Assembly (NCBI GenBank): GCA_003138365.1
Contig: PLFY01000084.1
Coordinates: 33,274 to 93,485 of the forward strand
DNA from: Acidobacteriaceae bacterium
GTDB lineage: Bacteria; Acidobacteriota; Terriglobia; Terriglobales; Acidobacteriaceae
Reading direction: 5' to 3'
DNA length: 60,212 bases
The position numbers and the translations under genes were made by a program. This document shows positions 35,285 to 43,518 of the stretch, in pieces. Numbering within the stretch: the first letter of the stretch is position 1; every line of letters starts with the position of its first letter. The notes under the pieces were generated by a model. The model was not told the DNA's origin. It saw nothing but the letters and a program-made list of their open reading frames with translations, and did not search any database.

Positions 35285-35902
35285 ATGGCTACCCAGACCT
35301 ACACCCAACAACTGCTTCGGTTACTGGCGATAAAAAGCTTCTCCCTTGGTGAGTTCAAGCTCTCCTCCGGCGGCACAAGCGACTACTATATCGACTGTCG
35401 CATCACCACTCTGGACGCCGAGGGCGGATGCTTCGTCGGGCAAGCAATACTTGAGTTGCTGGATGAACACCATGTTGATGCCGAAGCCGTCGGCGGACTC
35501 ACTATGGGCGCGGATCCCATCGTCTCGGCGGTCGCAATCGCCACCGGATGGCGCGCAATCGAGGCGGTCCAGCAGGGCAAGCCTCAGCCGCAGGTGCTCC
35601 ACGGCTTCCTGGTCCGCAAAGCCGAAAAGGCGCACGGCACCGGCCGCCGCATTGAAGGCTTCTGCCGCCCCGGAGCCCGCGTGGTCATTGTGGACGACGT
35701 CTGCACCACCGGCGCTTCCACCATCAACGCCATCGAAGCCGCCCGCGAAGCAGGAATGACCGTCGCTGCCGTAGTCTGCATCGTCGAACGCGAAGAAGCC
35801 AACGGCCGCCCCGCGGTCGAAGCCGCCGCCGCCGCGGCCCCATTCCTCCGCCTCTTCACCGCAAACCAAGTCCGCGCCGAACACATCCGCCAGCAACAAT
35901 AA
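35285..35902 (+). CDS. pyrE: Orotate phosphoribosyltransferase
   Basis: 205-residue type I phosphoribosyltransferase that joins orotate and PRPP to make OMP in pyrimidine synthesis. Seen: FKLSSGGTSDYYIDCRITTLDAEGG (orotate site), VGGLTMGADPIVSAVAI, and the PRPP loop ARVVIVDDVCTTGASTINAIEAAREAG. It is 35 nt downstream of the CPBP gene and may share its transcript. No strong ribosome binding site is seen before the ATG. Confidence 0.94.
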   Translation: MATQTYTQQLLRLLAIKSFSLGEFKLSSGGTSDYYIDCRITTLDAEGGCFVGQAILELLDEHHVDAEAVGGLTMGADPIVSAVAIATGWRAIEAVQQGKPQPQVLHGFLVRKAEKAHGTGRRIEGFCRPGARVVIVDDVCTTGASTINAIEAAREAGMTVAAVVCIVEREEANGRPAVEAAAAAAPFLRLFTANQVRAEHIRQQQ

Positions 35903-35979
35903 TTCTTCATTCATGCAAGCAAAAGGGCCGACCCCAACTCGGATCGGCCCATTCGTTCACCTGCCAACTCGTCAACTTG

Positions 35980-36011
35980 CTGACTCGCTGACTCGCTGAC
36001 TCGCTGACTCG
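35980..36011. repeat. CTGACTCG octamer array near a stop codon
   Basis: Four perfect CTGACTCG units, then CTGC, ending 9 nt from the stop codon of the OmpA-like gene at 36021. Confidence 0.9.
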
Positions 36012-36020
36012 CTGCTTTTC

Positions 36021-36755
36021 CTACAGTTCCCCGCCCCCATTCGATGCAGTCTGCGCACCGCCCTGATCGCTCATATTCGAGAGCAACTGTATCTCCACGC
36101 GCCTGTTCTGTTTCCGCCCCTCCGCGGTTGTATTCGGCGCAACTGCGTTGTCCTTGCCGATGCCGATTAGATAGAACCGGTGTGCGGCAATCCCGTATTT
36201 CGACGCCAGGTACTGCACCACAGCATCTGCTCTCCGCTGGCTCAGCTCATAGTTGTACTCTGCCGGCCCCGTCGAATCCGTCCCGCCTGTCACTTCCAGA
36301 ATGTAGCTCTTTGCCGTCCCAAGCTGCGCGGCAAAGGTATCCAGTTGATCGCGGTCATCCTTGGTCAGCACGGTCTTGTCGAAGCCAAAGGTCACAGAAA
36401 CATTGGCCATGGCTTTGTAGTTATCCAGCCCCTTCACCACGCTGTCCAGCGAATCGGCGCGATGCACCGCGTTGTCGGCCGACGTCTGCGCATCTCCTGC
36501 GGACTTGCTCGCGTTCTGCGCATTCTGTGTAGCGCTGTCCGCCGCGCCCTGCGCCTGTTTCACGCCCGCCTGCGACCGGTCGTCCACATCGCGAATATTC
36601 CGGTTGTTCTCTGCCGTCTGCGTATCCAGTTGGTCGGTATGTGTCACCAGCGGCGCTGTCTGCGTATGCACATAGTTCTTGGTTGCGCAACCCGTCGCGC
36701 CCGCTACCACCAAACCCACCGCCAATCCCAAAGCTCCAAATCGATGCATGATCAT
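36021..36755 (-). CDS. OmpA-family lipoprotein
   Basis: 244 residues. A lipoprotein signal (GALGLAVGLVVAGATGC) leads to an Ala/Gln/Asp-rich helical stretch (residues about 35-110, AADSATQNAQNASKSAGDAQTSADNAVHRADS) likely to be a coiled coil. The C-terminal OmpA domain holds VSVTFGFDKTVLTKDDRDQLDTFA and YNYELSQRRADAVVQYLASKYGI...GRKQNRRVEIQLL, the peptidoglycan-binding pattern (Asp and Arg). The ATG at 36755 follows AAGGAG by 6 nt. Probable role: anchoring the outer membrane to peptidoglycan. Confidence 0.9.
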   Translation of the reverse strand: MIMHRFGALGLAVGLVVAGATGCATKNYVHTQTAPLVTHTDQLDTQTAENNRNIRDVDDRSQAGVKQAQGAADSATQNAQNASKSAGDAQTSADNAVHRADSLDSVVKGLDNYKAMANVSVTFGFDKTVLTKDDRDQLDTFAAQLGTAKSYILEVTGGTDSTGPAEYNYELSQRRADAVVQYLASKYGIAAHRFYLIGIGKDNAVAPNTTAEGRKQNRRVEIQLLSNMSDQGGAQTASNGGGEL

Positions 36756-37124
36756 CTTCCGCTCCTTCTTCCCGCCGACAAACCGGCATTGCTTTCGCCT
36801 TACCATGTTGCATCTGCGCCGCCAAACCAAGGCAAGCTCCTAACCATTTGATCCTAAATCACTTACAAAGCTTCGACCCAAACACTCCAACCCCATCTCC
36901 CATGTACTTTTTACCCAACTCGGTAAGGATTGCCAACAGGGATCAGCCGTCAGCGGTCAGTTTTCAGCCTCCGGGCGCCCGCCCATTGCAACGCTTGACG
37001 AGTGCCAAAGAGTCGAATCCCGCCCACCGCCCCACGTCGCTACTGATCACTGACCACTGATCACTGACCACTGATCACTGACCACTTGTGCCGGATGCCG
37101 CTATCCTAAGTACTGGCCCCGCCC
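36756..37124. other. Intergenic region upstream of uvrC with alternating heptamers
   Basis: 369 nt between the divergent OmpA-like and uvrC genes. Six units alternating CTGATCA and CTGACCA occupy 37043-37084. A degenerate stretch of the same character lies at about 36943-36968. No gene or clear promoter was recognised. Confidence 0.7.
37043..37084. repeat. CTGATCA/CTGACCA heptamer array
   Basis: Six tandem heptamers in strict alternation (CTGATCA, CTGACCA, three times). The same two units occur at 1257-1284 after the quinone oxidoreductase gene. Unlike the other arrays, this one is upstream of a start codon. Confidence 0.9.
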
Positions 37125-39194
37125 ATGGACTTCTACGAGAAAATCCGCACCCTCCCCACCCAGCCCGGCGTGTACCTCTACAAGAACGCCGAGGGCGAGG
37201 TGATCTACGTCGGCAAGGCCAAGAACCTGCGCAGCCGCGTCCGCTCCTATCTACTGGAAGCGGCCCAGGCCAACGCCAAGACCGGCTCCCTCATGCGCGA
37301 GGCCGTCGATCTGGACTACATCCTGGTGGCCAACGAGCATGAAGCCCTGGCTCTCGAAAACAATCTCATCAAGCAGCGCAAGCCCCGCTTCAATATCCTG
37401 CTGCGCGACGACAAGACCTACCCTTACGTCAAGCTAACCCTGGCCGACCGCTTCCCCAAGGTCTTCGTCACCCGCCGCCTGCGCAAGGACGGTGCTGCCT
37501 ACTACGGCCCATACTTCCCCGGCAATCTTGCCTATCGAATCGTTGAGATCATCCACCGCAGCTTTCTAATTCCCAGTTGCAAGGTCGATCTCTCCCGCTA
37601 CCATCCCCGAGCCTGTCTCCAGTACTACATCCATCGCTGCCTCGGCCCTTGCGTGGAAAGCTTCACCACTCCCGAGCTCTATGCGAACGCCGTCCGCGAC
37701 GCCCAGCTTTTTCTGGAAGGCCGCTCGGCCGAACTCGAACGCACCCTCACCGCCCGCATGTCCGCCGCCGCCCAAGCCGAACAGTTTGAAGCCGCCGCAC
37801 GCCTTCGCGATCAGCTCTCCACCGTCCACCAGCTCCACGAAAAGCAGCGCATCGCCACCGCCGAGCAGGACGACGACGCCGACGTCTTCGGCTACCACTT
37901 CGAGGCCGGCAGCCTCGCCGTAAATCTCTTCCACGTCCGCGCCGGAAAAATAGTCGACCGCCGCGAATTCTTCTGGGACGACCTGCCCGACCTCCTCGAG
38001 CCGGGTAACGCTGATCAGCCCGAAGAACTGGGTGCCCCATCCATTCGCCAGCCTTTGGGCGAATGGGTGGGAAGCCAGACCGATCGCACTGACACATTCA
38101 AGCCCCCCGCCGGCCTTGAAGCGCCCTTCCACGCAGGCCCAGTCTTCAGCGCCCTCCTCAAGCAGCTCTACATCGACCAGCACTACGTCCCACGCACCAT
38201 CCTCGTCCCCGTCGACTTCGACGACCGCGACACCCTCGCCGCCCTGCTCACCGAGCGCACCGGCCACCGCATCGAAATCGCCGTTCCTCAGCGCGGAGAC
38301 AAAAAATCACTCACCGACCTCGCCGGTCAGAACGCCCGTCAGTCTTACATTCAGCGCTTCCGCGTTCTCGAGCCCTCCCGCAAGGCCATTCAAGAAGCCC
38401 TGGCCGACGCCCTCATGCTCCCCGAACTCCCTCGCCGCATCGAGTGCTTCGACATCTCCCACATCCAGGGCACTGAAACCGTAGCCTCCCTCGTCGTCTG
38501 GGAAGACGGCAAGATGAACAAGCAGGCCTATCGCAAATTCAAGGTCATGACCGTCCTCGGCGTCGACGATTTCGCCTCCATGCGCGAAGTCGTCCACCGC
38601 CGTTACCGCCGCCTGCTCGATGAGAACCGCGATTCCGATGCTTTGAAAGAGGCTTTGAAAGGGCACGACTTTAGTCGTGCCGAAAACGCACCAAAAATGT
38701 CGCGGGCTTTAGCCCCTGAGGGTCCGTCTTCGAAATCCAAAGAACCCCAAACCCTCCCCTCCCTGATCCTCATCGACGGCGGCCTGGGCCAGCTCCACGC
38801 CGCCGCCGAAGCCCTGGAATCCCTCGGCATCACCAGCCAACCGCTCGCATCTATCGCAAAAAAAGAAGAAGTCATCTACCTCTACGGCAACGAAGAGGAG
38901 CCCATCGTCCTCGACCGCCGCTCCCCCGTCCTTCATCTCATCCAGCTCATCCGCGACGAGAGCCACCGCTTCGCTGTCGGCTATCATCGCCAGCGCCGGG
39001 CTATGCGAGATAGACACTCCGAGTTACTGAACATCCCCGGCGTAGGCCCCCAAACCCGCCAGCGATTGCTCTCCCATTTCGGCAGCCTCCGCGACATCCA
39101 GCAAGCCACCGCCGAATCCCTGGCCTCGGTCGTCCCAAGAAAAACCGCCGAAACCATCTGGCGGCATTTCCACCCGCCACAACCTCCAAGCTGA
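37125..39194 (+). CDS. uvrC: Excinuclease ABC subunit C with two in-frame repeat insertions
   Basis: 689-residue dual nuclease of nucleotide excision repair; E. coli UvrC is 610. Domains: GIY-YIG (TQPGVYLYKNAEGEVIYVGKAKNLRSRVRSYL, about 10-90), UVR motif (about 205-240), RNase H-like nuclease (IECFDISHIQGTETVAS, LILIDGGLGQLHAA, RDESHRFAVGYHR) and C-terminal helix-hairpin-helix (LLNIPGVGPQTRQRLLSHFGSL). Two stretches absent from typical UvrC, about residues 300-318 and 508-540, coincide with palindromic repeats in the DNA. Both fall in loops outside catalytic motifs and keep the frame, so the protein is probably functional. Confidence 0.95.
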   Translation: MDFYEKIRTLPTQPGVYLYKNAEGEVIYVGKAKNLRSRVRSYLLEAAQANAKTGSLMREAVDLDYILVANEHEALALENNLIKQRKPRFNILLRDDKTYPYVKLTLADRFPKVFVTRRLRKDGAAYYGPYFPGNLAYRIVEIIHRSFLIPSCKVDLSRYHPRACLQYYIHRCLGPCVESFTTPELYANAVRDAQLFLEGRSAELERTLTARMSAAAQAEQFEAAARLRDQLSTVHQLHEKQRIATAEQDDDADVFGYHFEAGSLAVNLFHVRAGKIVDRREFFWDDLPDLLEPGNADQPEELGAPSIRQPLGEWVGSQTDRTDTFKPPAGLEAPFHAGPVFSALLKQLYIDQHYVPRTILVPVDFDDRDTLAALLTERTGHRIEIAVPQRGDKKSLTDLAGQNARQSYIQRFRVLEPSRKAIQEALADALMLPELPRRIECFDISHIQGTETVASLVVWEDGKMNKQAYRKFKVMTVLGVDDFASMREVVHRRYRRLLDENRDSDALKEALKGHDFSRAENAPKMSRALAPEGPSSKSKEPQTLPSLILIDGGLGQLHAAAEALESLGITSQPLASIAKKEEVIYLYGNEEEPIVLDRRSPVLHLIQLIRDESHRFAVGYHRQRRAMRDRHSELLNIPGVGPQTRQRLLSHFGSLRDIQQATAESLASVVPRKTAETIWRHFHPPQPPS
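38031..38072. repeat. Palindromic repeat inside uvrC, copy type GGGTGCCCCAT
   Basis: GGGTGCCCCAT, then CCATTCGCC (38041-38049), 8-nt loop, GGCGAATGG (38058-38066), then GTGGGAAG. It is in frame and encodes roughly ELGAPSIRQPLGEWVGS. The CTGGGTGCCCCA part recurs at about 47297. Confidence 0.75.
38656..38722. repeat. REP-like element inside uvrC, same family as 7271-7332
   Basis: TTTGAAAGGGCACGAC-TTTA-GTCGTGCC (hairpin 38662-38681), 22-nt spacer, GGGCTTTAGCCCCTGAGGG (38704-38722). Reverse-complemented, it matches the intergenic element at 7271-7332 in both hairpin sequences and spacing. It is read in frame. Confidence 0.88.
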
Positions 39195-39466
39195 ACGAGC
39201 GACAACGGAAAGCTCCGGCGCTCCACCCGTTTTACACCCCCTCCCCAACGCCCTGGGGGGATACTGCGAGGCTTCGCCCTGATCAAGGCCCTCGGCCTCA
39301 AGCTCACCCCCCACGCCGCTTGAAGCCCCGGCGAATCGCGATTCCTCGCAGGGTGAGCGGTTCTGCACAGCACGGCCCAAGCAACTGATTGAATCTAGCA
39401 TTGGCCCACGACGCTGGGATTGCTCGTACTCCCAGACTCGGGCCTGGCGTAAGTCAAAGGACAAAT

Positions 39467-40015
39467 ATGAAAACGGCTAAATTGCTCGTGGCCCTGCTGA
39501 CACTCCTCACAATTGGGACGATGGCCGGCTGCAAGGGCGCCTCCACGAAGTCGCCCGATGTTGCCGACAGCATCCACAAGTCGCTCGATCAAGCAGGCCT
39601 CAAGGGTGTCTCCGTCAGTCAGGATCGCGACAAGGGCGTCGTCACCCTCGGCGGACAAGTCTCCAGCGACGCCGAAAAGGCCCAGGCCGAATCCCTGGCA
39701 AATTCCCTCGCCGGCGGCCAGGTCGTCGCAGACCAGATTGCCGTGATTCCCGCGGGGCAAGGCAGCGAAATTAATGCCATGAACTCCGACCTGGACCAGG
39801 GCATCGAGAAGAATCTGGACGCTGCGCTGATCCAGAACAAGATGCACGACAATGTGTCTTATGCCGTGAAGAACGGCGTAGTCACACTGACGGGCGAAGT
39901 GGTCTCCGACGATCAGCGAACGAGTGCTGGGACGGTGGCAATCGGGGTGCCGAACGTGCGGCAAGTGGTGAACGATCTACAGATCAAAAATCGAAAAGCA
40001 AGTTCATCCCACTAA
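39467..40015 (+). CDS. BON-domain lipoprotein
   Basis: 182 residues. Lipoprotein signal MKTAKLLVALLTLLTIGTMAGC with a clear lipobox. Two BON domains follow: SIHKSLDQAGLKGVSVSQDRDKGVVTLGGQVSSDAEKAQAESLANSLAGG and LDAALIQNKMHDNVSYAVKNGVVTLTGEVVSDDQRTSAGTVAIGVPNVRQVVNDLQI. BON proteins bind phospholipid or the cell envelope under stress (OsmY, DolP). AAAGG lies 6 nt before the ATG at 39467. Flanked on both sides by a related 38-nt sequence. Confidence 0.88.
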   Translation: MKTAKLLVALLTLLTIGTMAGCKGASTKSPDVADSIHKSLDQAGLKGVSVSQDRDKGVVTLGGQVSSDAEKAQAESLANSLAGGQVVADQIAVIPAGQGSEINAMNSDLDQGIEKNLDAALIQNKMHDNVSYAVKNGVVTLTGEVVSDDQRTSAGTVAIGVPNVRQVVNDLQIKNRKASSSH

Positions 40016-40377
40016 AAATTCTGGAGTCGATCGATGCCAGGCCGGCGTCCGGCGCGAGGCTCTCTGTAAAGCCCTGCCGCCCACCGGCGATCCCAGGCTT
40101 TCCACGTTCCTCGGCGTCATGAAGGCGCTCGCCATCAAGCTCACCGCCAGCGCCGCCTTGACCCCCAAGCAACCGCAACCCGCAATCGCGCCTCTATACA
40201 CATGGAACGCGTTGGGCCATCTGCAAAGGCCACTCGTTTCTCAGCGGGTCAGGGGCGTCGGGTTTTCGCGATTTCCCTCACCTTGCCGGCGACGAAGGAG
40301 AATCGCAACTCAGTCGCTGGACCCTGCCCGCATATCCCCCAAACCTTTCCACAACCGCACCCCGGAGAAAAGCCGAC
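40016..40377. other. Intergenic region between BON and DUF2383 genes
   Basis: 362 nt. It contains 40119-40156, which is 31/38 identical to 39282-39319 on the other side of the BON gene. A frame starting at 40119 runs into the next gene but has no ribosome binding site and no recognisable protein. No promoter was identified. Confidence 0.5.
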
Positions 40378-40836
40378 ATGCCGAGCCCAACCGAAACACT
40401 GAAGGAAGTCGAAGAAACGTTGCACTCCGTCATTGAAAGCCTGATTGACGGCCAGAAGGGACTTCAGAAGTTAGGCGACGAGTTGAACGACCCAACCCTC
40501 AAGCTCTATTTCCTTGAGGAGTCGTTGCGCCGCGCCGAATTTCGCGGCGATCTCGAAACCATCCTCCATCAAGAGGGCGTTCATGACATTAAAGAAAGCG
40601 GCACTGCAAGCGGCGCCGTTCATCGCGTATGGGGTGAACTGAAAGCGTCGTTGGGCGGCAGCGATCACACCCTTCTTGAAACCGCCGAGCAAGCCGAGGA
40701 TGCCGCCAAGAAGGCCTACAAAGAGGCGCTTCAGACCCGCCTCCCCTTCCCCGTGCGCCAGCTCTTGTCCGCTCAATCCGCACACATTCAACTCTTCCAC
40801 GACTATGTGAAGACGGTGCGCGACATCAGCAAATAG
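40378..40836 (+). CDS. DUF2383 (PA2169-type) four-helix-bundle protein
   Basis: 152 residues, wholly helical and soluble. ETLHSVIESLIDGQKGLQKLGDELNDPTLKLYFLEESLRRAEFRGDLETILHQEG and SGTASGAVHRVWGELKASLGGSDHTLLETAEQAEDAAKKAYKEAL are typical of the ferritin-like PA2169 family. Members are often expressed in stress or stationary phase; no reaction is known. It follows a BON lipoprotein, a pairing consistent with an envelope or desiccation stress group (inference). A perfect 13-bp hairpin lies just after the stop. Confidence 0.88.
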   Translation: MPSPTETLKEVEETLHSVIESLIDGQKGLQKLGDELNDPTLKLYFLEESLRRAEFRGDLETILHQEGVHDIKESGTASGAVHRVWGELKASLGGSDHTLLETAEQAEDAAKKAYKEALQTRLPFPVRQLLSAQSAHIQLFHDYVKTVRDISK

Positions 40837-40843
40837 TTCGTCC

Positions 40844-40881
40844 GGCGCCCACCTTTCATCCATGGATCAAAGGTGGGCGCC
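40844..40881. terminator. Perfect 13-bp hairpin after the DUF2383 gene
   Basis: GGCGCCCACCTTT (40844-40856), 12-nt loop containing the palindrome ATCCATGGAT, AAAGGTGGGCGCC (40869-40881), then CCAT. No T tract follows, so this may be a dispersed palindrome related to the GGGTGCCCCAT repeat in uvrC and not a dedicated terminator. Confidence 0.6.
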
Positions 40882-41040
40882 CCATGCTATCGCTTGCTTC
40901 CCGCGGAAGAAACTGGCGAGGGGTAGGCAATACAACCATCCGCCCCGGCAAATTCAGGAAGCAGCTAAGAGCAGTCGAAACGACTTTCCTCGGCCATCCG
41001 ACGTACAATCACGTAGACGGCCGCCGAGGAGCCAACCGCC

Positions 41041-42603
41041 TTGTCGCAATCCCCTTCGCCCATCCCCGCGCGAACCTCTCTGCGCACCGCCCTCCTGCTC
41101 GCTTCCCTCTTTGCCGCACTGACCTTCCTCGTCCATTTTCTGACCTCGCTTTGGGGCTCCCATCTCGGCTACGGCTTCTTCCGCGACGAGCTTTATTTCC
41201 TCGTCTGCGGCCATCACCTAGCCTGGGGTTACGTCGATCAGCCTCCGCTCGTAGCCCTGCAGGCCCGCCTTGCCGAAACCCTCTTTGGCCTCTCGCCCAC
41301 CGGCATTCGCATCTTCAGCTTTTTGGCTGGCAGCGTAACCGTCGGCCTCACCGGTCTGCTCGCGTGGCAGCTTGGCGGCCGCCGTGCGGCACAGGTGTTG
41401 GCGATGACCGCCATCCTCGCTGCTCCAGTCTTACTCGGCACCGCCAACTACCTCTCCATGAACGCCTTCGAGCCCTGCTTCTGGATGGGCGCGCTCCTGG
41501 TTGTCCTTCGCCTTGCCGATGGCGCCGCCTCGCCCCGCGCCTGGCTGCTCTTCGGCCTGCTGGCCGGCCTGGGCATTGAAAACAAACACTCCACAGTCTT
41601 CTTCCTGGTCGCGCTTGTGTTCGGCCTCATCCTCAGCCCTCAGCGCCGCATCCTTTGGACGCGTTGGTGTGTCGCTGGTGTCGCCCTGCTGATGCTGATC
41701 GCATTGCCCAATCTCATTTGGCAGTGGGTCCATCACTTCCCCACCTATGAGCTGCTCAACGGCGTCGCCCACTCCGACAAAAACATCAAGCTGCCGCCCC
41801 TGGCGTTCCTCTGGGAACAAGTCAGGATCCTCCTCTGGGAGACTGCCCCGCTCTGGATCGGCGGCCTTGCCTGGCTCGCATTTGCGCGCGCCGCCCGTGC
41901 CTGGCGATTCGTCGCATTCACCTACTTGATCTTCCTGGCCATGATGATGCTCATGCACGCCAAGGACTACTACGTCTCGCCCATCTATCCCGTGCTCTTC
42001 GCCGCCGGATCGGTAGCCTTCGGCCGGCTCACACGGCGCAGATGGCCTCTCATCGCCGCCTCCGTCAATTTCTTCCTCATTCTCTGTTTCGCCACCGGGC
42101 CCGTCGTACTCACCATTCTGCCGCCAGACAGGTACGACGCCTATACCGCCCCCTTTGCTCCCAACAACGCCCGATCGGAAAAGTTCACCAGCCCCCTGCC
42201 GCAGATCCTCTCCGACCGCTTCGGCTGGCCGCAGATGGTCGAGGGCTTCGCCACGCGTTACTATGCGCTTCCACCCGACGTGCGTGCCCGCACCGCCATC
42301 TTCTGCGGCAACTACGGCGAAGCCAGCGCCGTGAACATCCTCGGACCCAAGTACGGCCTGCCCACCGCCATCAGCGGCCATCAAAACTACTTTTACTGGG
42401 GATGGAACGGCTACACCGGCGAATCAGTCCTCACCCTGGGCAATGACCCCAAGGACTACGCGGACACCTACGCGGAAGTCATCGATCTGGGCCCCTTCGA
42501 CGCGCCCTGGATCATGGACCACGAGCATCATCACTACTTCTGGCTGCGCCACCGGAAGCGCACCTTCGCCGCCGACTGGCCCGAGCTCAAGTACTGGTAT
42601 TGA
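41041..42603 (+). CDS. Family 39 (ArnT/PMT-like) membrane glycosyltransferase
   Basis: 520 residues with about ten transmembrane helices. The first periplasmic loop holds FFRDELYFLVCGHHLAWGYVDQPPLVAL, with the DE pair typical of GT39/PMT_2 proteins that use polyprenyl-phosphate sugars. After the helices there is a C-terminal periplasmic domain (from about residue 365) ending FAADWPELKYWY. The TTG start at 41041 follows GAGGAG by 9 nt and gives a family-like N-terminus. Acceptor unknown (lipid, glycan or protein). Confidence 0.85.
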   Translation: MSQSPSPIPARTSLRTALLLASLFAALTFLVHFLTSLWGSHLGYGFFRDELYFLVCGHHLAWGYVDQPPLVALQARLAETLFGLSPTGIRIFSFLAGSVTVGLTGLLAWQLGGRRAAQVLAMTAILAAPVLLGTANYLSMNAFEPCFWMGALLVVLRLADGAASPRAWLLFGLLAGLGIENKHSTVFFLVALVFGLILSPQRRILWTRWCVAGVALLMLIALPNLIWQWVHHFPTYELLNGVAHSDKNIKLPPLAFLWEQVRILLWETAPLWIGGLAWLAFARAARAWRFVAFTYLIFLAMMMLMHAKDYYVSPIYPVLFAAGSVAFGRLTRRRWPLIAASVNFFLILCFATGPVVLTILPPDRYDAYTAPFAPNNARSEKFTSPLPQILSDRFGWPQMVEGFATRYYALPPDVRARTAIFCGNYGEASAVNILGPKYGLPTAISGHQNYFYWGWNGYTGESVLTLGNDPKDYADTYAEVIDLGPFDAPWIMDHEHHHYFWLRHRKRTFAADWPELKYWY

Positions 42604-42701
42604 TCCGCTGGGCGCCCCGCCCTCGCCGCAACTTTGTCTTTGCGGCTAGCGTAGAGTCTCACCTGTCTATAGCTTTTTATAGTTCTTCGTCAGCCCGGTT
42701 C

Positions 42702-43382
42702 TTAGACACCGATTTCGGCAAACATCGCCGCAACCCATTCGCGCCAACGCTGCAGCTCGATGCGATCGCCCAGTTTGAACTGGGTCGACGCTTCACTCAG
42801 TGTGACCCGCTTGCTATAGAGGTCGTCGGTCACCCGGTCGGAAAGATCCGGCAGAAACAGGCTCTTGCCCCCCTGCGTCATCACCGCCTGCCGAATCGTG
42901 CTTTTTTCGTAAAGCTCGAACTTCTTCGCCTCGCCAAAATACCCATTGCACACCACGTGAATCACTCCGCCACTCACGTGACTCATGTATTCGTTGAGCA
43001 GCTCCAGGCTGTCCCGCTGCCGGTTGATCACCCACAGCGTAATCAGCGGACGAGCCAACTCCCGCAGTGAGTTCAGCAGGATCGCCGCGTGCTTGACCAC
43101 CGCCACGTTGCTCTGCGCCGGCGTGTTCACCACCACCGCCTTGAACGGCGCCGCGTCGCAGACGTTCACCAGATGAATCCAGCCCTCCACGTCGTCCAGA
43201 TCGAGTACCTCGCCGTTGCTGGTCCGGCCATAGCAGCGAAATACGTCCGGATTGTTCACATCGGCGTCGATCAGCTTGACATACTTGTGGTTGGTCGAGA
43301 AATAGTCCATCAAGGCCATCGCCGTCAGCGATTTCCCGACGCCGCCCTTGCTCCCGTTCACTAGAATGATCGGCTGATTCAT
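42702..43382 (-). CDS. Orphan MinD/ParA-like P-loop ATPase
   Basis: 226 residues. Deviant Walker A NGSKGGVGKSLTAMALMDYF with the two Lys typical of MinD/ParA, then LIDADVNNPDVFRCYG. At the Walker B position it has AVVVNTPAQSN, with Asn where most relatives have Asp. C-terminal FLPDLSDRVTDDLYSKRVTLSEAS resembles MobD/mobilisation-type ATPases. No ParB, MinE or relaxase is near. It lies in a small accessory block between the GT39 gene and glgA. Possible plasmid or conjugative-element leftover; function unknown. Confidence 0.8.
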   Translation of the reverse strand: MNQPIILVNGSKGGVGKSLTAMALMDYFSTNHKYVKLIDADVNNPDVFRCYGRTSNGEVLDLDDVEGWIHLVNVCDAAPFKAVVVNTPAQSNVAVVKHAAILLNSLRELARPLITLWVINRQRDSLELLNEYMSHVSGGVIHVVCNGYFGEAKKFELYEKSTIRQAVMTQGGKSLFLPDLSDRVTDDLYSKRVTLSEASTQFKLGDRIELQRWREWVAAMFAEIGV

Positions 43383-43518
43383 ACCAGCATCCTAGCAAAC
43401 GATCCCATGGTTGGGAACTCATTTAAAAAGCTGAAGCCATCCCGGATTTCCATCTTTCCAATCCACCGTCGCCCGTTCCTGCCGTCAAATTTGGCCGGGG
43501 CCAAATAATTCTGATCGC

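Noticed and set aside
1257-37084. Heptamer arrays as a CRISPR
   Set aside because: Units are 7-8 nt, contiguous and without spacers; no cas genes in the window.
40119-40436. 105-codon frame beginning MKALAIKLTASAALTPK
   Set aside because: No ribosome binding site, overlaps the start of the DUF2383 gene in another frame, low-complexity Arg/Pro composition; kept only as a DNA repeat observation.
42702-43382. Chromosome partition ParA
   Set aside because: No parB or parS-like repeats nearby and the Walker B residue differs; called orphan ATPase.
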